64,000 nt of DNA, taken from contig QANZ01016482.1 in the NCBI GenBank assembly GCA_003254925.1, positions 320,676 through 384,675 of the forward strand, read 5' to 3'. Below the pieces are notes generated by a model, which worked only from the letters and a program-made list of their open reading frames with translations, did not search any database and was not told the DNA's origin. This DNA is from Chamaecrista fasciculata (lineage: Eukaryota > Streptophyta > Magnoliopsida > Fabales > Fabaceae). A program made the translations under genes and the position numbers. Shown one piece after another: positions 23,601 to 34,962 of this stretch (position 1 is the first letter of the stretch; each line of letters opens with the position of its first letter).

Positions 23601-26249
23601 CTACGGGACATGCTCGCCACTGCCTTCGCCTCCCTCGCTGTCCGCGGCCACGGCCACGGCCGGATTCTCAACGTCCGCCTTATTACCCGCGGTGCTCAGC
23701 ACGTCCGCCGGAGGCACGTACCCCTCATCCCCTGGCCTGAGCTGTGACCGCCCCTCTGCGACCTCGTAAGCGTGGATTGTCCAGTTAGCCGCCCTGTCAG
23801 GCATCGGTGTGCCAAGCTCATCATCATCCTCGCGCACCCGTATCTCATAGCCGCCCTACCCGTCCGGTAACACCTCGTGGGTGTAGTCGATGCCCGTCTC
23901 ATTCAGTCCGGGGTTCAGCAAACTTAGCTTCTTGCGGCAGTTCTCGAAGCCACGAGCGGACGCATTCACATAGTACCAGTACCAATGTAACAGCTCGTCT
24001 CGACATGCCCGATATATTCTTTGGGCCTCCCCTGCTTGATACGCCTCAAGCTTCTCTTTGACGGCCGCCGCATCACCCCGCTGTGCCGCTGCCTCCCGCA
24101 CGGCCTCGGCCGCCTATTGTTCTGCCTTTTTCCTTCTCTCTCTCTCTCCCTCTTCTTCTCTTCAAGCTTCTTCACAAGCGCCCTCTGAGCTTGGGCGTCT
24201 GCTAAGGCCTTGTCCCTAGAGCTTCCAGTGCCTTCTTCTCCTCGGCACCCCCGGCCGCCTTGGCCTCTGCCCTCAGATGGGCAACCTCCCTCGCTAGATT
24301 GTGCGTTAACGTCTGCGAGGCATGGGCAGCCGCAGCAGCCACCATGCTATGTGCCGCCGCATATTCAGCCGGCGGACGCCTGAATGCATCTGCCACCAGG
24401 TGGTCGTGCCACTCATAGGTACCCGAAGAATATAGGGATTGGATAGAAGCCACGCCGGAGAACCGTCCTCCATTTGGGTTTGAAGGCAAGTAAGGAAACG
24501 GTGTTTCCCCCATTTCATCCACCATCCGAGCTACTGTTCTTGATGAACAGACCAAGCTCTTCCTGAGTCCAATGTATGAACATGCTCAGCTCCTCAAGAC
24601 CACTCGTGCGTGCCTTCTTGGAAGGTGGAGCCTCTTTCGGAGCAGCGTCCGCCTTCTCCTTGCCCTTAGCACTTTTCTTCTCCTTGTCAGACGGGGACGC
24701 ATCAATAGTGGCGACAGTGTGAGCCCTCCTCATCCCACCAAGCGTCAGAACCGACGGGCCCGTCCTCGTCTTGGCCGGACTCGCTAACGCTTGCCCACCC
24801 TGCCGCCCCGCTGTTCCAACACCAGACTGTGTTGGCGCGCGGGACGACGAAGGCCCTGACATCCTCTGCACAGATCCGGGCGCCCGTGAAGGCGCAGAAG
24901 GGGCATGCACCCGAGCTGGTGCAGAAGCCTGTGCCACCGGCTCTAGCCCACCCGTTGGCTCAGCTCAGGCCGCCGCAGCTTGTTGGTCGTCCTCTTCTTC
25001 ACACCGGTCAAAGCTGCAAAACAAGAAACAATGGTTATAACACAGTCAAGCACCTACAACCTGCTCTCAGTTAAAAGGATAAAACAATATATTACATGTT
25101 TGCTCGTAATGCCGATAAAACGAGCAAAGGCGCCTGTCCGCCCAGCGTTCCTCATCACTGAGATGCTCCCTCTTGATTGGGCTCACCCCTATCTTAGCAT
25201 CCGACCACCCCACAGGAAACTTAGGACGGTCGTCTTCTTCCCTCGCCCACCACGGGCGCCTCAACCCATTCTGCACGATGGGAAAGTACCTATCTTTCCA
25301 GTTTTTCCAGTTGCTGACGCCCGCTGGAAACCCGGGCAAACTGCCACCTTTCCTTTGTATTTTCACACGCCCGGCTTCCCTGGGCTTCACAAAAAACCAA
25401 TATAAAAATAACTTTATAGTGAGCTCTACGCCCACTGCCCACGCTGCATACTACAGGTACCTCAGACTCCGCCAGCCGTTTGCCATCAGCTGCGCCGAGC
25501 TACAGTCAAGGTGATTCAGCACATCGACCTCAAAGTCGGTGAAAGGAACATAAACGCCACAATATCGTAACATGACCTCATTGACGAAAAACCCCCGCCG
25601 GTGGGTCCACCCGAGCGAGTTGTCGCCGTCCCAGACGCCCACAACCATACCGCTCGCCTCCCTGCCAGAACCCGGCCCAAAGTACGTGATCTGAGCAGAC
25701 TCCAGCTCACCGTCATCATTAAATCTCGATCGCTCTGCTGGCAGTCCCACAGTCGCCCTAACCTCCGAATTTCCCCACCCCTCGCAGGCATCCCACAACA
25801 CTGGCTCTCGAGCCAGGATTAATCTCTCCCCTTCAGCCGCCGAGCTAGACAGGTTACCGGTCGACTCATCTAACACTCCGATCGGCTCTTCCTCCGGACC
25901 GCACGATATCTCTAACTCCAACTCCTCCTCGGTCGTCTCTGACATAAGTACAGGTTTATAGACAACTATGTCCCAGCAACCCCTATATACGCTCATCGCT
26001 TCCTCGGCTCGCGTCTACGTGCCCCTCACACTACGAGCCCGCCTAGCTAGCAACTCGGTCGCCCTTCGTACAGCTTCGTCTAACAAACGGCGCACCACCT
26101 CTATATCCACTGAGCTACTCCCCTGTGTGGTCAAACTACTAACGCTACTCAGTTCTTTGCCTTCTTCTAGCTCCCTAAGGACCACCATGGTCTCTAACGC
26201 TAGCAAGTAAAATTCAAAGCACAAGGAATTAGGATGTACCTGAAGCCAT
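23601..26249 (-). pseudogene. Antisense gene in the Tat 3' region
   Basis: A gene-like series of minus-strand ORFs opposite to gag-pol. A likely start is MAS (exon 26240-26249, donor GTACAT), then exon 2 from 26199 (acceptor GCTAG), in frame with ALETMVVLRELEEGKE and, after one TAG near 26013, with the ORF at 25451-25996. A frameshift near 25440 leads to GVELTIKLFLYWFFVKPREA and NWKNWKDRYFPIV. Then an intron is likely (donor near 25094, acceptor TTTTGCAG near 25015), followed by a basic, Ser/Pro/Lys-rich part (24515-25000) and a helical Ala/Glu-rich part (23856-24555), ending EGSGEHVP. The central part resembles the 'putative gypsy type transposon' family (PF04195-like), by memory of its pattern. 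Tat elements such as Retand and Grande are known for antisense 3' ORFs of unknown function. Confidence 0.65.
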
Positions 26250-27310
26250 GGTACGCATGAGTATTGGAAGGTGAACGTTGAAACGTTTTGCAGCGCTCGC
26301 CCTAATAATCAACTGCCGCTCTCTTCACAACCTGCAAAAAATGCAAGTGTCAGTACATGGCCAAACATAGCTCGCCATACCCAAAAACACTCCCCGACAA
26401 CCCGACCGCCCGGTCTAATCATTCTTCCAGATGAGGCAACCGGCCCTAATACCCCACCCACTCATCAACCCCAGGACTCTTCGAGTTCAAACCCATACTC
26501 ACCCATGAACACGGCAAACACAAGCCCAGAAAACCCAGATTCCTCATGAACATTCATGACTGTGGCAAACACAAACTCAGAAAACCCAGAACCCAAGAAC
26601 CCCACTCGCACGACGCGGACCAAACCCTAAATCCCCAAGAACACTCGTGCAAACAAGACATGCATTTGCGATTACAAGCCCAGAAATAAGTTTTCCCTTT
26701 CAAATCCCCAACCTGTTTCGACTCACCATATCGCGACAAGTACAACGCAGCGAAACATTCGCGGCGATTCTTACCCAGACCCACGAACATCCCATAGAAA
26801 CCCATCACGGGAGAGTGAAAGAACTTACCAAGAACTGTCGACCTCAGACCGATTCTCGCTCACGATCACCGTGCTTTAAATCCCGCGGCGGTTACACAAC
26901 TCCAACGACTTAACTCGGCGGTTTCCTCTTTTCTCTCTCCTGGGTTCTTGAATGAGCGACGCAAAGTGTGGGAAGCGTTTCACATTGGCCTTGAATACCC
27001 TCCTTGCACGGAAAACGAGGCATTTTGTACTTTTTCAAATTTTTGGCCCCCCGGGTAGCGACATGTGTCTGTGACAAGACAGCGCTCCCTACCACATGGC
27101 CGCCTGCCATGGCCACATTGACTTTCCGTATTCCTACGGTGCGCCCGCCAATCCTGTGTTTCCTCTGCGCGGGGGACAAGTACTCCTGTACATTTTGGGC
27201 GTTCACCTGAAAATTACGCATGACCAAAGCATTGAGTCCGTCACACGCGGTTCAAGCATATCACCTCGCTCGCCTGAAAGATTCGTACGACGAACACGCT
27301 CGTAGACTTC
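26250..27310 (-). promoter_or_regulatory. Upstream region of the antisense gene
   Basis: About 1 kb between the antisense start and the PPT. It has no consistent coding signal. If the antisense gene has its own promoter, it must lie here or in the adjacent LTR. I see no clear TATA box on the minus strand. Confidence 0.3.
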
Positions 27311-27326
27311 TTTAAGGAAGGACTTG
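27311..27326 (+). promoter_or_regulatory. Tat polypurine tract
   Basis: TTTAAGGAAGGACTTG directly before the 3' LTR start TGATACATCAC. The other family member has the same tract (44898-44913, minus strand), and so does the inverted left end. Confidence 0.8.
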
Positions 27327-27929
27327 TGATACATCACTATTTGGGCGTACGCCTAAATGGCCCTCGAACCGGGCCTCTTCTCCCCTCCAAACCTGGCAAG
27401 GTGCACGCGAGCCAATCGAGTGCCCCCTGCACACTTAGGGGCGGTCATGTTCCTTCCAGGGTCATGGCGCGCGCCTCTAGGTTAACGCAGTCACCCACGA
27501 CTGCCTTGTTCCGCAAGCCTCGCTGGTGGAGATCGTGGGCCACGGACTTAGTCATACCCACGCTCTCCAATCGCCTGGCGCCCGCCCAGTAACGCGACAC
27601 GCAATCATCCACGATTGCCTTGTCCCGCAAATCTCGGTCTGCACCACTCCCGCTGGTGGAGATCGTGCCTGACTACGTGGTGCGCCCCGCGCGCTGGCCA
27701 CCACTCTCCCCCTGCTCTATAAATAGAGCTCAACCCAGCAGACTAAGGTTAGCTACTTCTCACCTTTCAGAATTCTCTTGCTCTCACATCTCTCATACAC
27801 TAACTTGAGCGTCGGAGTATTCTTCGCAAGGCCCCCCTGTGAAATTCTTGCAAGTACTTAGACGATCAAATCGCTCTTACAGCCGACATTTGTTGAACTA
27901 GGTAAGCTTGTCCATTTTCTAGTTTATCA
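27327..27929 (+). repeat. Tat 3' LTR (603 bp)
   Basis: TGATACATCACTATTTGG to CTAGTTTATCA. TATA box CTATAAATAG at 27717-27726, then the R/U5 sequence CTAACTTGAGCGTCGGAG that is common in Tat LTRs. Followed by the duplication TCAAG. Confidence 0.93.
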
Positions 27930-28289
27930 TCAAGTAATAGGAGAAATTTAAACAATTTTTTAATTTATTTATTTATATTATATTAAGAAATAAAAAAATT
28001 AATAAATAAATAGAGGATTATAAAAAGTTGTATATTTTTTATAAATAATATTTTAAAATAAATAAATAAATTTAAATTCATTATAATGTTTTAAATTTTA
28101 AAACGATATTCGGCATGCATAGCCATCAATAATCAATAATAATCAATAATAAATATATCCTAACATTTATGAGTTCATAGTTGTCTAAAATCATAATTAA
28201 TCAATTGACTAAACTAAACACGACAACAGAAGGCGTTTCCGGTCAACCTGATATTAATGAACATTCTAAAAAATAAAAACCTAAGGAAA

Positions 28290-29062
28290 AAACCTCCTTT
28301 TGGACCTCAAACTATGGCGTCGATTTTTTTTTGTCATAAAACTATTTTTTGTTCCATTATAGTCCTCAATTTTTCACATATATTCCGTTTTAGTCCCCAA
28401 AATGTGATCTTGTGATCTTGTCTGACATCTTTCGTTATTTGTATTCTAGACAATTGATAGTCATTTTTCTCTGATGTGTTATAATAAATGAGTTGACAAA
28501 GAGAGAAAAATATTTTTAGTTTTTGTTACAAATTGGAGATAAATTTATTGTTAATTTTTTTTTATTAAACTAACAACCTGGTCCCTGAAAGATTATTGAA
28601 TTGATAAGTTGGTCCTTGAAAGATTGAAATATATAATTTAATCCCTATAAGATTCAAAACGATATACTCTTTAGTTTCTAAAAGAATCAAATAATATACT
28701 ATTTATTTTATGAAAAGGAGGAACAAATATACTATTTAAATTTTTGGAGACTCAAAAGTGTATTTCAATATTTCAAAACCCAAATTGTTAACTTAATAAT
28801 CTTTTAGAGACTGAGTTGTTAGTGTACTCTTTTTCTTTCATAGTGAATGTTTTTTCTTTACCAACTCATTTATTATGATACATATACAAGAGAAATAATT
28901 CATTTCAAATGTGCAAATCTGAAATAATGACAAAAAAAACTTGACGAAACCATATTTTGGACTAGCTCTAGAACATATGTGGAAATACGACATAAAAAAT
29001 AGTTTTTAAGACCAAAATGAAATTGGCCTCATAGTTTGAAGACCAAAATGATTATTACTAAA
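28290..29062. repeat. Foldback element with a second foldback nested inside
   Basis: Outer arms: CCTTTTGGACCTCAAACTATG (28297 on) pairs with CATAGTTTGAAGACCAAAAT (about 29030-29050). Inner arms: ACAACCTGGTCCCTGAAAGA (about 28573) pairs with the stretch TCTTTTAGAGACTGAGTTGT (about 28801-28820). No coding capacity. Confidence 0.6.
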
Positions 29063-29087
29063 AATTAAAAACATATCAATGAAGAAT

Positions 29088-29322
29088 AAACTAACAATTT
29101 GGTCCTTGAAAGATCAAAGAGGTAAAAACTCAGTCCTTAAAAGATTGAAATATACAATTTAATCCCTGAAAGATCAAAACACTATAGTAGTTAGTCCATA
29201 AATAATATACCATTTTTAAATTTTTTAAAGACTAAAATTTATATTATTTTAATTTTTTTGAGACTAAATATATATTTTAATATTTTAAAGATGGAGTAAT
29301 TTGAGTTGTTAGCTGGTAATAT
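29088..29322. repeat. Foldback element related to the nested inner one
   Basis: Starts AAACTAACAATTTGGTCCTTGAAAG and ends in the weak inverse GAGTAATTTGAGTTGTTAG. A diverged second copy of the inner element at about 28567-28833. Confidence 0.5.
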
Positions 29323-29639
29323 TTTTACCAAATTATTAATTTACTCAATCAATTAATCAATCAATGAATCAATACATATCCAAATGAAGGTTTTTTTGTT
29401 TTTTTCTTTTGAAAAGCCAAATGAAGTTATACAGCTTTCAAGTTTCAAGTTCCAACCATTTATACTCTCCGTTTCTCGGCAGTTACTGTTATTCTCATCC
29501 ATCATCATCCTCAAATTCCTTCGTTTCATACTTTTTCATTCATCTTCCTCTCTCTCTCTCTCGGCCTCTCCATTCTGCAAATTAGGTTTTCATTCATTCT
29601 TCTTCTTTCTATTTCTATTTACCTTTCACTATCTATTTC

Positions 29640-30200
29640 TAATTCCTATTCTCTTCCATCGCAATTTATGTCTATTTCAGCACTGGGTTTTTCACTTTTT
29701 CGTTTGAGTTTGTGGCTTCTCTTTCATTACGCTTCTTTTTTTGTTCTTAATTTCCCAGTCTCCTGTGTTTGGAGGGAGAGTTCGCTCCTTCAGATTCTCT
29801 TTTTTTTTTTTTTCGTTTCTTACTGTTTTTCTTTCGGTTTTCTCTGCAATTGAAGGCGTCGTCTTTTTTTCTATGATCTTCTGGGATTTTGGACTACTGT
29901 ATTATTGAGAATGCTGGGATATGGGTTGATCCTTGTCTTCCTCGGCTTCTTTGGATTTGTATTTTATCAAGTTTCTGCTCACTGTTTATGTCTATTTCGG
30001 CACTGGATTTTCCGTTTGGGTTTGCGTCTTCTCTTTTTGTACACTCCTATTTCCTTAATTTCTCAGTCTTGTTTGGTTAGAACTTTCGTCTGCACTTTCA
30101 GTGTCCTTTGCAATTGAAGCAATCTTTTGTGACTTTTGTGACGATTCTTTTCTAATTTCTATGATCTCCTGTCTTTTTCATTTTTCACTTGTACCGAGCA
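29640..30200 (+). repeat. Diverged ~320-bp tandem duplication in the thioredoxin leader
   Basis: The segment starting TATGTCTATTTCAGCACTGG (about 29666) recurs as TATGTCTATTTCGGCACTGG (about 29987). The following sequence (…GGCTTCTCTTT / GCGTCTTCTCTTT…, TTAATTTCCCAGTC / TTAATTTCTCAGTC, CTGCAATTGAAG / TTGCAATTGAAG, TCTATGATCT) is collinear with gaps. T-rich leader or 5'UTR-intron sequence of the gene that follows. Confidence 0.65.
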
Positions 30201-30547
30201 CGTTTTTACTCTTGTGGGACTTTGGGCGATGGGAGGGAGTTGCTTCTCTTGTTTTCTGCTTCGGTGTTCTTAAAAGTCTTCAAGATTTAAGTGAAGCATA
30301 CTTTTACCCATTAAACTATTTGTCATTTTAACTGTTAGGCAATTACTGTTGACGTGTTGAATGAACTATTTCATAGATTTATCAACCGTTCTGTGACTTA
30401 GCTGTTGTTTGCTCTATTTTCTTCTCAAGTTTGATGGACTTTTGGGAAGTTTGTTCTGCTAAAGTTGGTGCTTTTCTGTTTCAGGCTCCAGTTATCATAT
30501 TAATACTACCATTAAAGTTTTCAAGTCTGTGGCTTTGAGACCATAAT

Positions 30548-33534
30548 ATGGGGAACTGCGTGGCTAGGGTGAGAATATTTGGATGCTTGAGACTGATTTT
30601 TTTGTTTTGTTTCAGTTTTTCTCATTATAAGTTTGAGGCATAAGGCCTTTCTTGTTCTCTCTTTCATATGGGATCATAAACTGTTATCTTCAATAAACCA
30701 CATGCTCTTACAGCAAAAGCAATGATTGCTGAGTCTGTAGCTCAGAATGGGCATTTTCTTGATGAACTTTTTAGTCTTCAACCTTCCTATATGAATTGCA
30801 TCATATGTAATGAGTTTAAGATAAATAAGAATTGGGCTGTAAAATAGAAAGAATGGATAAATAAATGTAACAGGATGTGACAACTAATGGAAACTAGGTT
30901 AGAATGTAATGGGATGTGACAAGTAATGGAAACTAGGCGAGAATAAGTAATGGGTTATCATTATAGGCATGCTCTATAAACGGAAGGGAGTTTCTAGTTG
31001 TAATAACTAAATTTCTATCTTCTGATGGCATGGAAAGCTTGGTGCTTGACACTGCAATTGGAACCTCTAAATAGGGTGTAACTAACTTGACTAGTCCTAT
31101 TCATGCTTCCACTACAGCCATTTGGTCCATTTATGTTGTAATCTTTTTGTGTCACTCTGTGTTGAATTGAACATATGGAGATGAAAAGATGCAAGAATAT
31201 GAAGAACATTAAAAGAAGGTGACTCTTGGGTCAAATGGTAACATTGAGAATAACTAAAGGATGATTTTATTATTTAGTTCACCCTGTTTGACTCATTTGT
31301 CATGTTTTAGTGATTGTGGGAAACCTAAATCAGAATGATGCAAGTATTCTAATTGTTACCTAATAGTTCATCTTTTGTTAACCTAATAGCCTCATCAGTC
31401 CTTACTTTTCAGTTCCTGCCTCCTGGAGGTTTGTGGGATGATAAAAGGGAAGAGTTTAACTGTATGATAGCTATGCTTGCTTTGTGGAACCTCAATGATT
31501 CTGTTATTCTGACAGTGTATCAATCTTGATTATACAGTGGCAAAATTAATTGGGATTTTCATGTTTTTAATGCTTGTAGTCTTCAACCAAGGATGATGAT
31601 TCTGATCATAACGTGGAGTTTGCTGGTGGCAATGTGAATCTTATTACAACTAAAGAATCATGGGACCAAAAAATGGAAGAAGCAAGGAAGGATGGAAAAA
31701 TTGTAAGTTTCCCTTTCTGTATGTCTTGGGATGACATTTTACCTATTACCATTTTATTATGTTGTTTGGCTAAGCCATTGAATATCTTACCATGTTTCAC
31801 CTTTCATGTGCATTTTTGGTGATATTAAAAATAATGAGTTTTTTGTACAGCAAAAGCTCTGTAAACTCTAGTCCTTCTAGGAGATTTGATAATTGAGAGT
31901 ACATTTATAATGATATTTACATTTAAGAAACCATATCAATAAAACATGTCCTATTTTGTTTCTTTTCAATAGATTGAGTACCATGCTGATTTGACAATAC
32001 CACTTTCTTTGTTTTTGAAAAGCAAATGCTATCTTTTATTTTAGTTTTCATTAAGTTTGGTGTTTGATGAAATCACCGTATCTAATTGACATGTGTCGTA
32101 ATTTTTATGTGGTAGTAACTGGCCTAACACATGCATTTTCCTATTCAGAATCACTATGTGGCATTAGTTCCTGGCCATTTATTTTGACAAGAAAAATGGA
32201 AAGAATTTTCATGTTATTGGAAGAGTAACAATATAAGCTGATAATTTCAAACTTTGGCGATGGTTAGATCCTCTTGTATATTCTTGTCAGTTGTTGGGTC
32301 TGCAGGAAAGCTTTGTAAATCACAAATTGACTTGTTTTCATTAAGCATGCTTTTGCTTTGAACTAGTATTGAATTGCCGATGTCAAATTTGTTTCGAACT
32401 TGGTTTTCATATATTCTCTGTGCGGATTAGTAACTAAAGGCCACAGGTTTTTGGTATATAAACTGTAGATCCAACCTCATTATCCTTCTATGAAAATACC
32501 CACTGCCATTTCAATCACCTTAGTTGCTAGTTTCTCTATATCTTTATCTCTTGCTCACACATATAAGCTAGTATGCACACAGAGACACTCTAAAGTTAAG
32601 TCTGTGTTTATTGTATTTCGATGACAGTTTGATTGCTTGTAAATAATTCAGAAGATTGTATTTATACTTTCCTCCCTTTGGATACAAAAAATTCATACTC
32701 TAGCTGTGTGCTTAACAGGTGATTGCGAACTTCAGTGCATCGTGGTGTGGTCCTTGTAAGATGATCGCGCCATTCTATTGTGAGCTATCTGAGACATACC
32801 CATCTATTATGTTCTTGCTAGTTGATGTCGATGAACTCACTGTAAGTAGTGATATGACGCTATACATATTATCATTTCATACTATGATTTTGTGATTACA
32901 GTTAAGTTGTGAGACACATTATGTTTAACTTGTTTGCGGTATGCCTCTTAAATGTGGCTACAAAAGGGTTTCAAGTTCCTCCTGCAATGAACAAATTCCG
33001 CTTACATGAATTAGGCCAAAGAGAAGTTTTTTTCGTTGGAAATATATGAATCAAAGACGAAACTTAGTTGCCTAATATTATAGTCCCAAGATTAAATTTA
33101 TATTGTCATTTTAGCCTTTAATTTTTTTAAAAAATATTTGATTTTGTCTCAAAAAATTCATAATGCAAATTAGTTCTTCCATGAACACTTTTACTTTTAT
33201 ACAACTCAGTCTTCGAAGGGGCTAAATTGCAATGAGTCATGAATTTTCAGAAACTAAATCGATCATTTCAAAAAACTAAGGACTAAACTAGTAGGACTAG
33301 TGCCCATATAATTCAGGGACTAAATTGATAGTTTACTCTATAGGAAAATATATGATTCATGACTTTGTTTGTTTGTTTCAGGACTTCAGCACTTCCTGGG
33401 ATATCAAAGCTACTCCAACTTTCTTCTTTCTCAGAGATGGAAAACAGTTTGACAAACTGGTAGGAGCCAACAAGCCAGAGCTACAGAAGAAAATTGTTGC
33501 CATTACTGATTCAGTAGCTCCATCTCAAAAGTGA
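30548..33534 (+). CDS. TRXH9: Thioredoxin h9-type protein
   Basis: Small redox protein that reduces disulfides in target proteins. Coding exons 30548-30568, 31580-31702, 32719-32841 and 33382-33534, all GT-AG, phase 0, 139 residues. Exon 1 encodes MGNCVAR: Gly2 and Cys4 are the N-myristoylation and palmitoylation pattern of subgroup III h-type thioredoxins, which places it at membranes and allows cell-to-cell movement in Arabidopsis TRXh9. Exon 2: [20 protein letters not shown]. Exon 3: [15 protein letters not shown] with the WCGPC active site, then [11 protein letters not shown]. Exon 4: [17 protein letters not shown] with the cis-Pro, ending SVAPSQK. All fold residues are present and no damage is seen. 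Intron 1 is about 1 kb; the upstream T-rich sequence 29400-30547 probably holds the leader and perhaps a 5'UTR intron. Confidence 0.93.
33085..33345. repeat. Foldback-like insertion in thioredoxin intron 3
   Basis: Phrases such as TAGTCCCAAGATTAAATTT and GCAGGGACTAAATT-type sequence (AATTCAGGGACTAAATTGAT) face each other in inverted order. It resembles the other GTCC-rich foldbacks of the window and ends about 40 bp before the exon 4 acceptor. Confidence 0.45.
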
Positions 33535-34523
33535 CTTATTGGCATTAGTAAGAAAACATGGGTGTTCTTTTTGTTCTTTTTTTTCCTTCAACTGTGGGTA
33601 TTGTCCTTGTTTTGCCGTGAGTTTTGTCTTTTGTATTGTGATTCGGCTGTACATATGATAATTGACAATGATCTCTACCATTCAAATTCAAGCCAAAGTA
33701 TTTAAACAAAGTGTGTCTCTGGAAAGATGATAAAATTGTTGTCATATTGTTTGAATGTTTCACAGCGTTTGTCAGCATTACCTCGTACTTTACATACGAG
33801 AAATGTTTCACAACCTTGTCCAGTCATTGTAAAAATCTTTTGGGGTTGATTTTAATGCCAATCGAGTTGGTAATAAAAAGTAGGGGCTGAGTTCTCAAGG
33901 TAGAGGGGCCTAAAAGATAATAACAACAATTAAATTTATATATGGAGTTATTTATGTTTTGGCAAAACCATTTTTGGTGTTTCCAAATTATTGGGTTAGT
34001 CTCTTAATGGTTCTTATAAATTTGTTGTGAATTGTATTGATGAATTTTGATAGTAGACATAATTTTCTTAGACATAAACTGTGTAATTTTTAACCGAAAA
34101 TGATGATGTTATATTAATTTGATTAACTTGGGAATGTAATTAAAATTAATAAAATGTTTGAGGCATAATTAATATAATTTGAAAAATACACTTTTGTCAT
34201 CTTCTTTTCTTCTTTTTCTTTCTCATCCTGTATTTAGAGCAAAAGTTTTTAGATGACATCTTTCATTATTAGAAGAAACATAGGTCATCTTGGATATTAC
34301 TCCAAAGCTTTATATATCTTCTCCGTTGTAATCTTTCTCCCTTCTTAGATCAAAACCACACTCCCAACTTTTTGCTCTTCCAAACGTGTACAAGAAAAAA
34401 TAATGAAAAGGATAATTTTGTATAAAATAATTTAAGACTTTCGAGATAAATATAAAATAGATAGATTACTCAATGAAACCTAATTTCGATACAGTAAAGA
34501 GATTTGAGGATATATATTATTAG
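33535..34523. other. Thioredoxin 3' flank and AT-rich spacer
   Basis: The first ~350 bp are the likely 3'UTR (AATAAA-like GGTAATAAAAAG near 33870). The remainder shows no gene. Confidence 0.5.
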
Positions 34524-34962
34524 TAAAAGTGCACTTTTGGTCTCATAACTTTTGCTCAGCTCTCAATTTGGTCCCATAATTTTTTTTGTTGCACTTTTGG
34601 TTCCATATCTTTTGCTAAAGTTGTAGATTTGGTCCCATATTGCACTTTTGGTCTCATATCTTTGGGTCAGGTTGCAGAATTGGTCTCATATCTTTTGGTC
34701 ACGTTGTAGAATTAGTCTCATATCTTTGGGCTAGGTGTAGAATTAGTCTCATATTTTTAGATCAGGTAGGACTGATGGTGAAAAATTTTACAAAGATATA
34801 GGACCAATTCTACAACTTGACCAAAAGATATAGGACCAAAAGTGATACGGGACCAAATTTGTAACTTTTTACAAAGATATGGGACCAAAAGTGCAACAAA
34901 AAAAGTTATGAAACCAAATTGAGACATGAACAAAAGTTATGGGACCAAAAGTACACTTTGAC
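34524..34962. mobile_element. Foldback MITE of the GGTCCCATAACTTTTG type
   Basis: A 440-bp palindrome-like element. Left arm AAAGTGCACTTTTGGTCTCA; the right arm is the inverse, CCAAAAGTACACTTTGACC. The flanking bases TATATTATT and TATATTTTC look like a decayed 9-bp duplication. Same type as 5115-5352. Confidence 0.6.

Larger units (their letters stand above)
14480..27929 (+). mobile_element. Ty3/gypsy Tat-lineage retrotransposon with inverted left LTR
   Basis: A 13.4-kb insertion flanked by TCAAG on both sides (14475-14479 and 27930-27934). Inside, from left: an LTR in minus orientation (14480-15081), inverted 3' internal sequence (15082-15237), a truncated plus-strand LTR (15238-15485), PBS, gag-PR, a spacer resembling the Ogre intron, RT-RNase H, a second RNase H, INT split by an insertion, a long 3' region with an antisense gene, PPT and the plus-strand 3' LTR. 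The second RNase H (after the first, before INT) marks the Tat lineage. Frameshifts and stops in several domains show it is now defective. Confidence 0.9.

Noticed and set aside
24572-25514. Plus-strand ORFs in the Tat 3' region
   Set aside because: They are shadows of the antisense gene. Composition and the splice signals fit the minus strand.
29384-30331. Several plus-strand ORFs rich in Phe, Leu and Ser
   Set aside because: T-rich leader or intron sequence; overlapping frames without conserved features.
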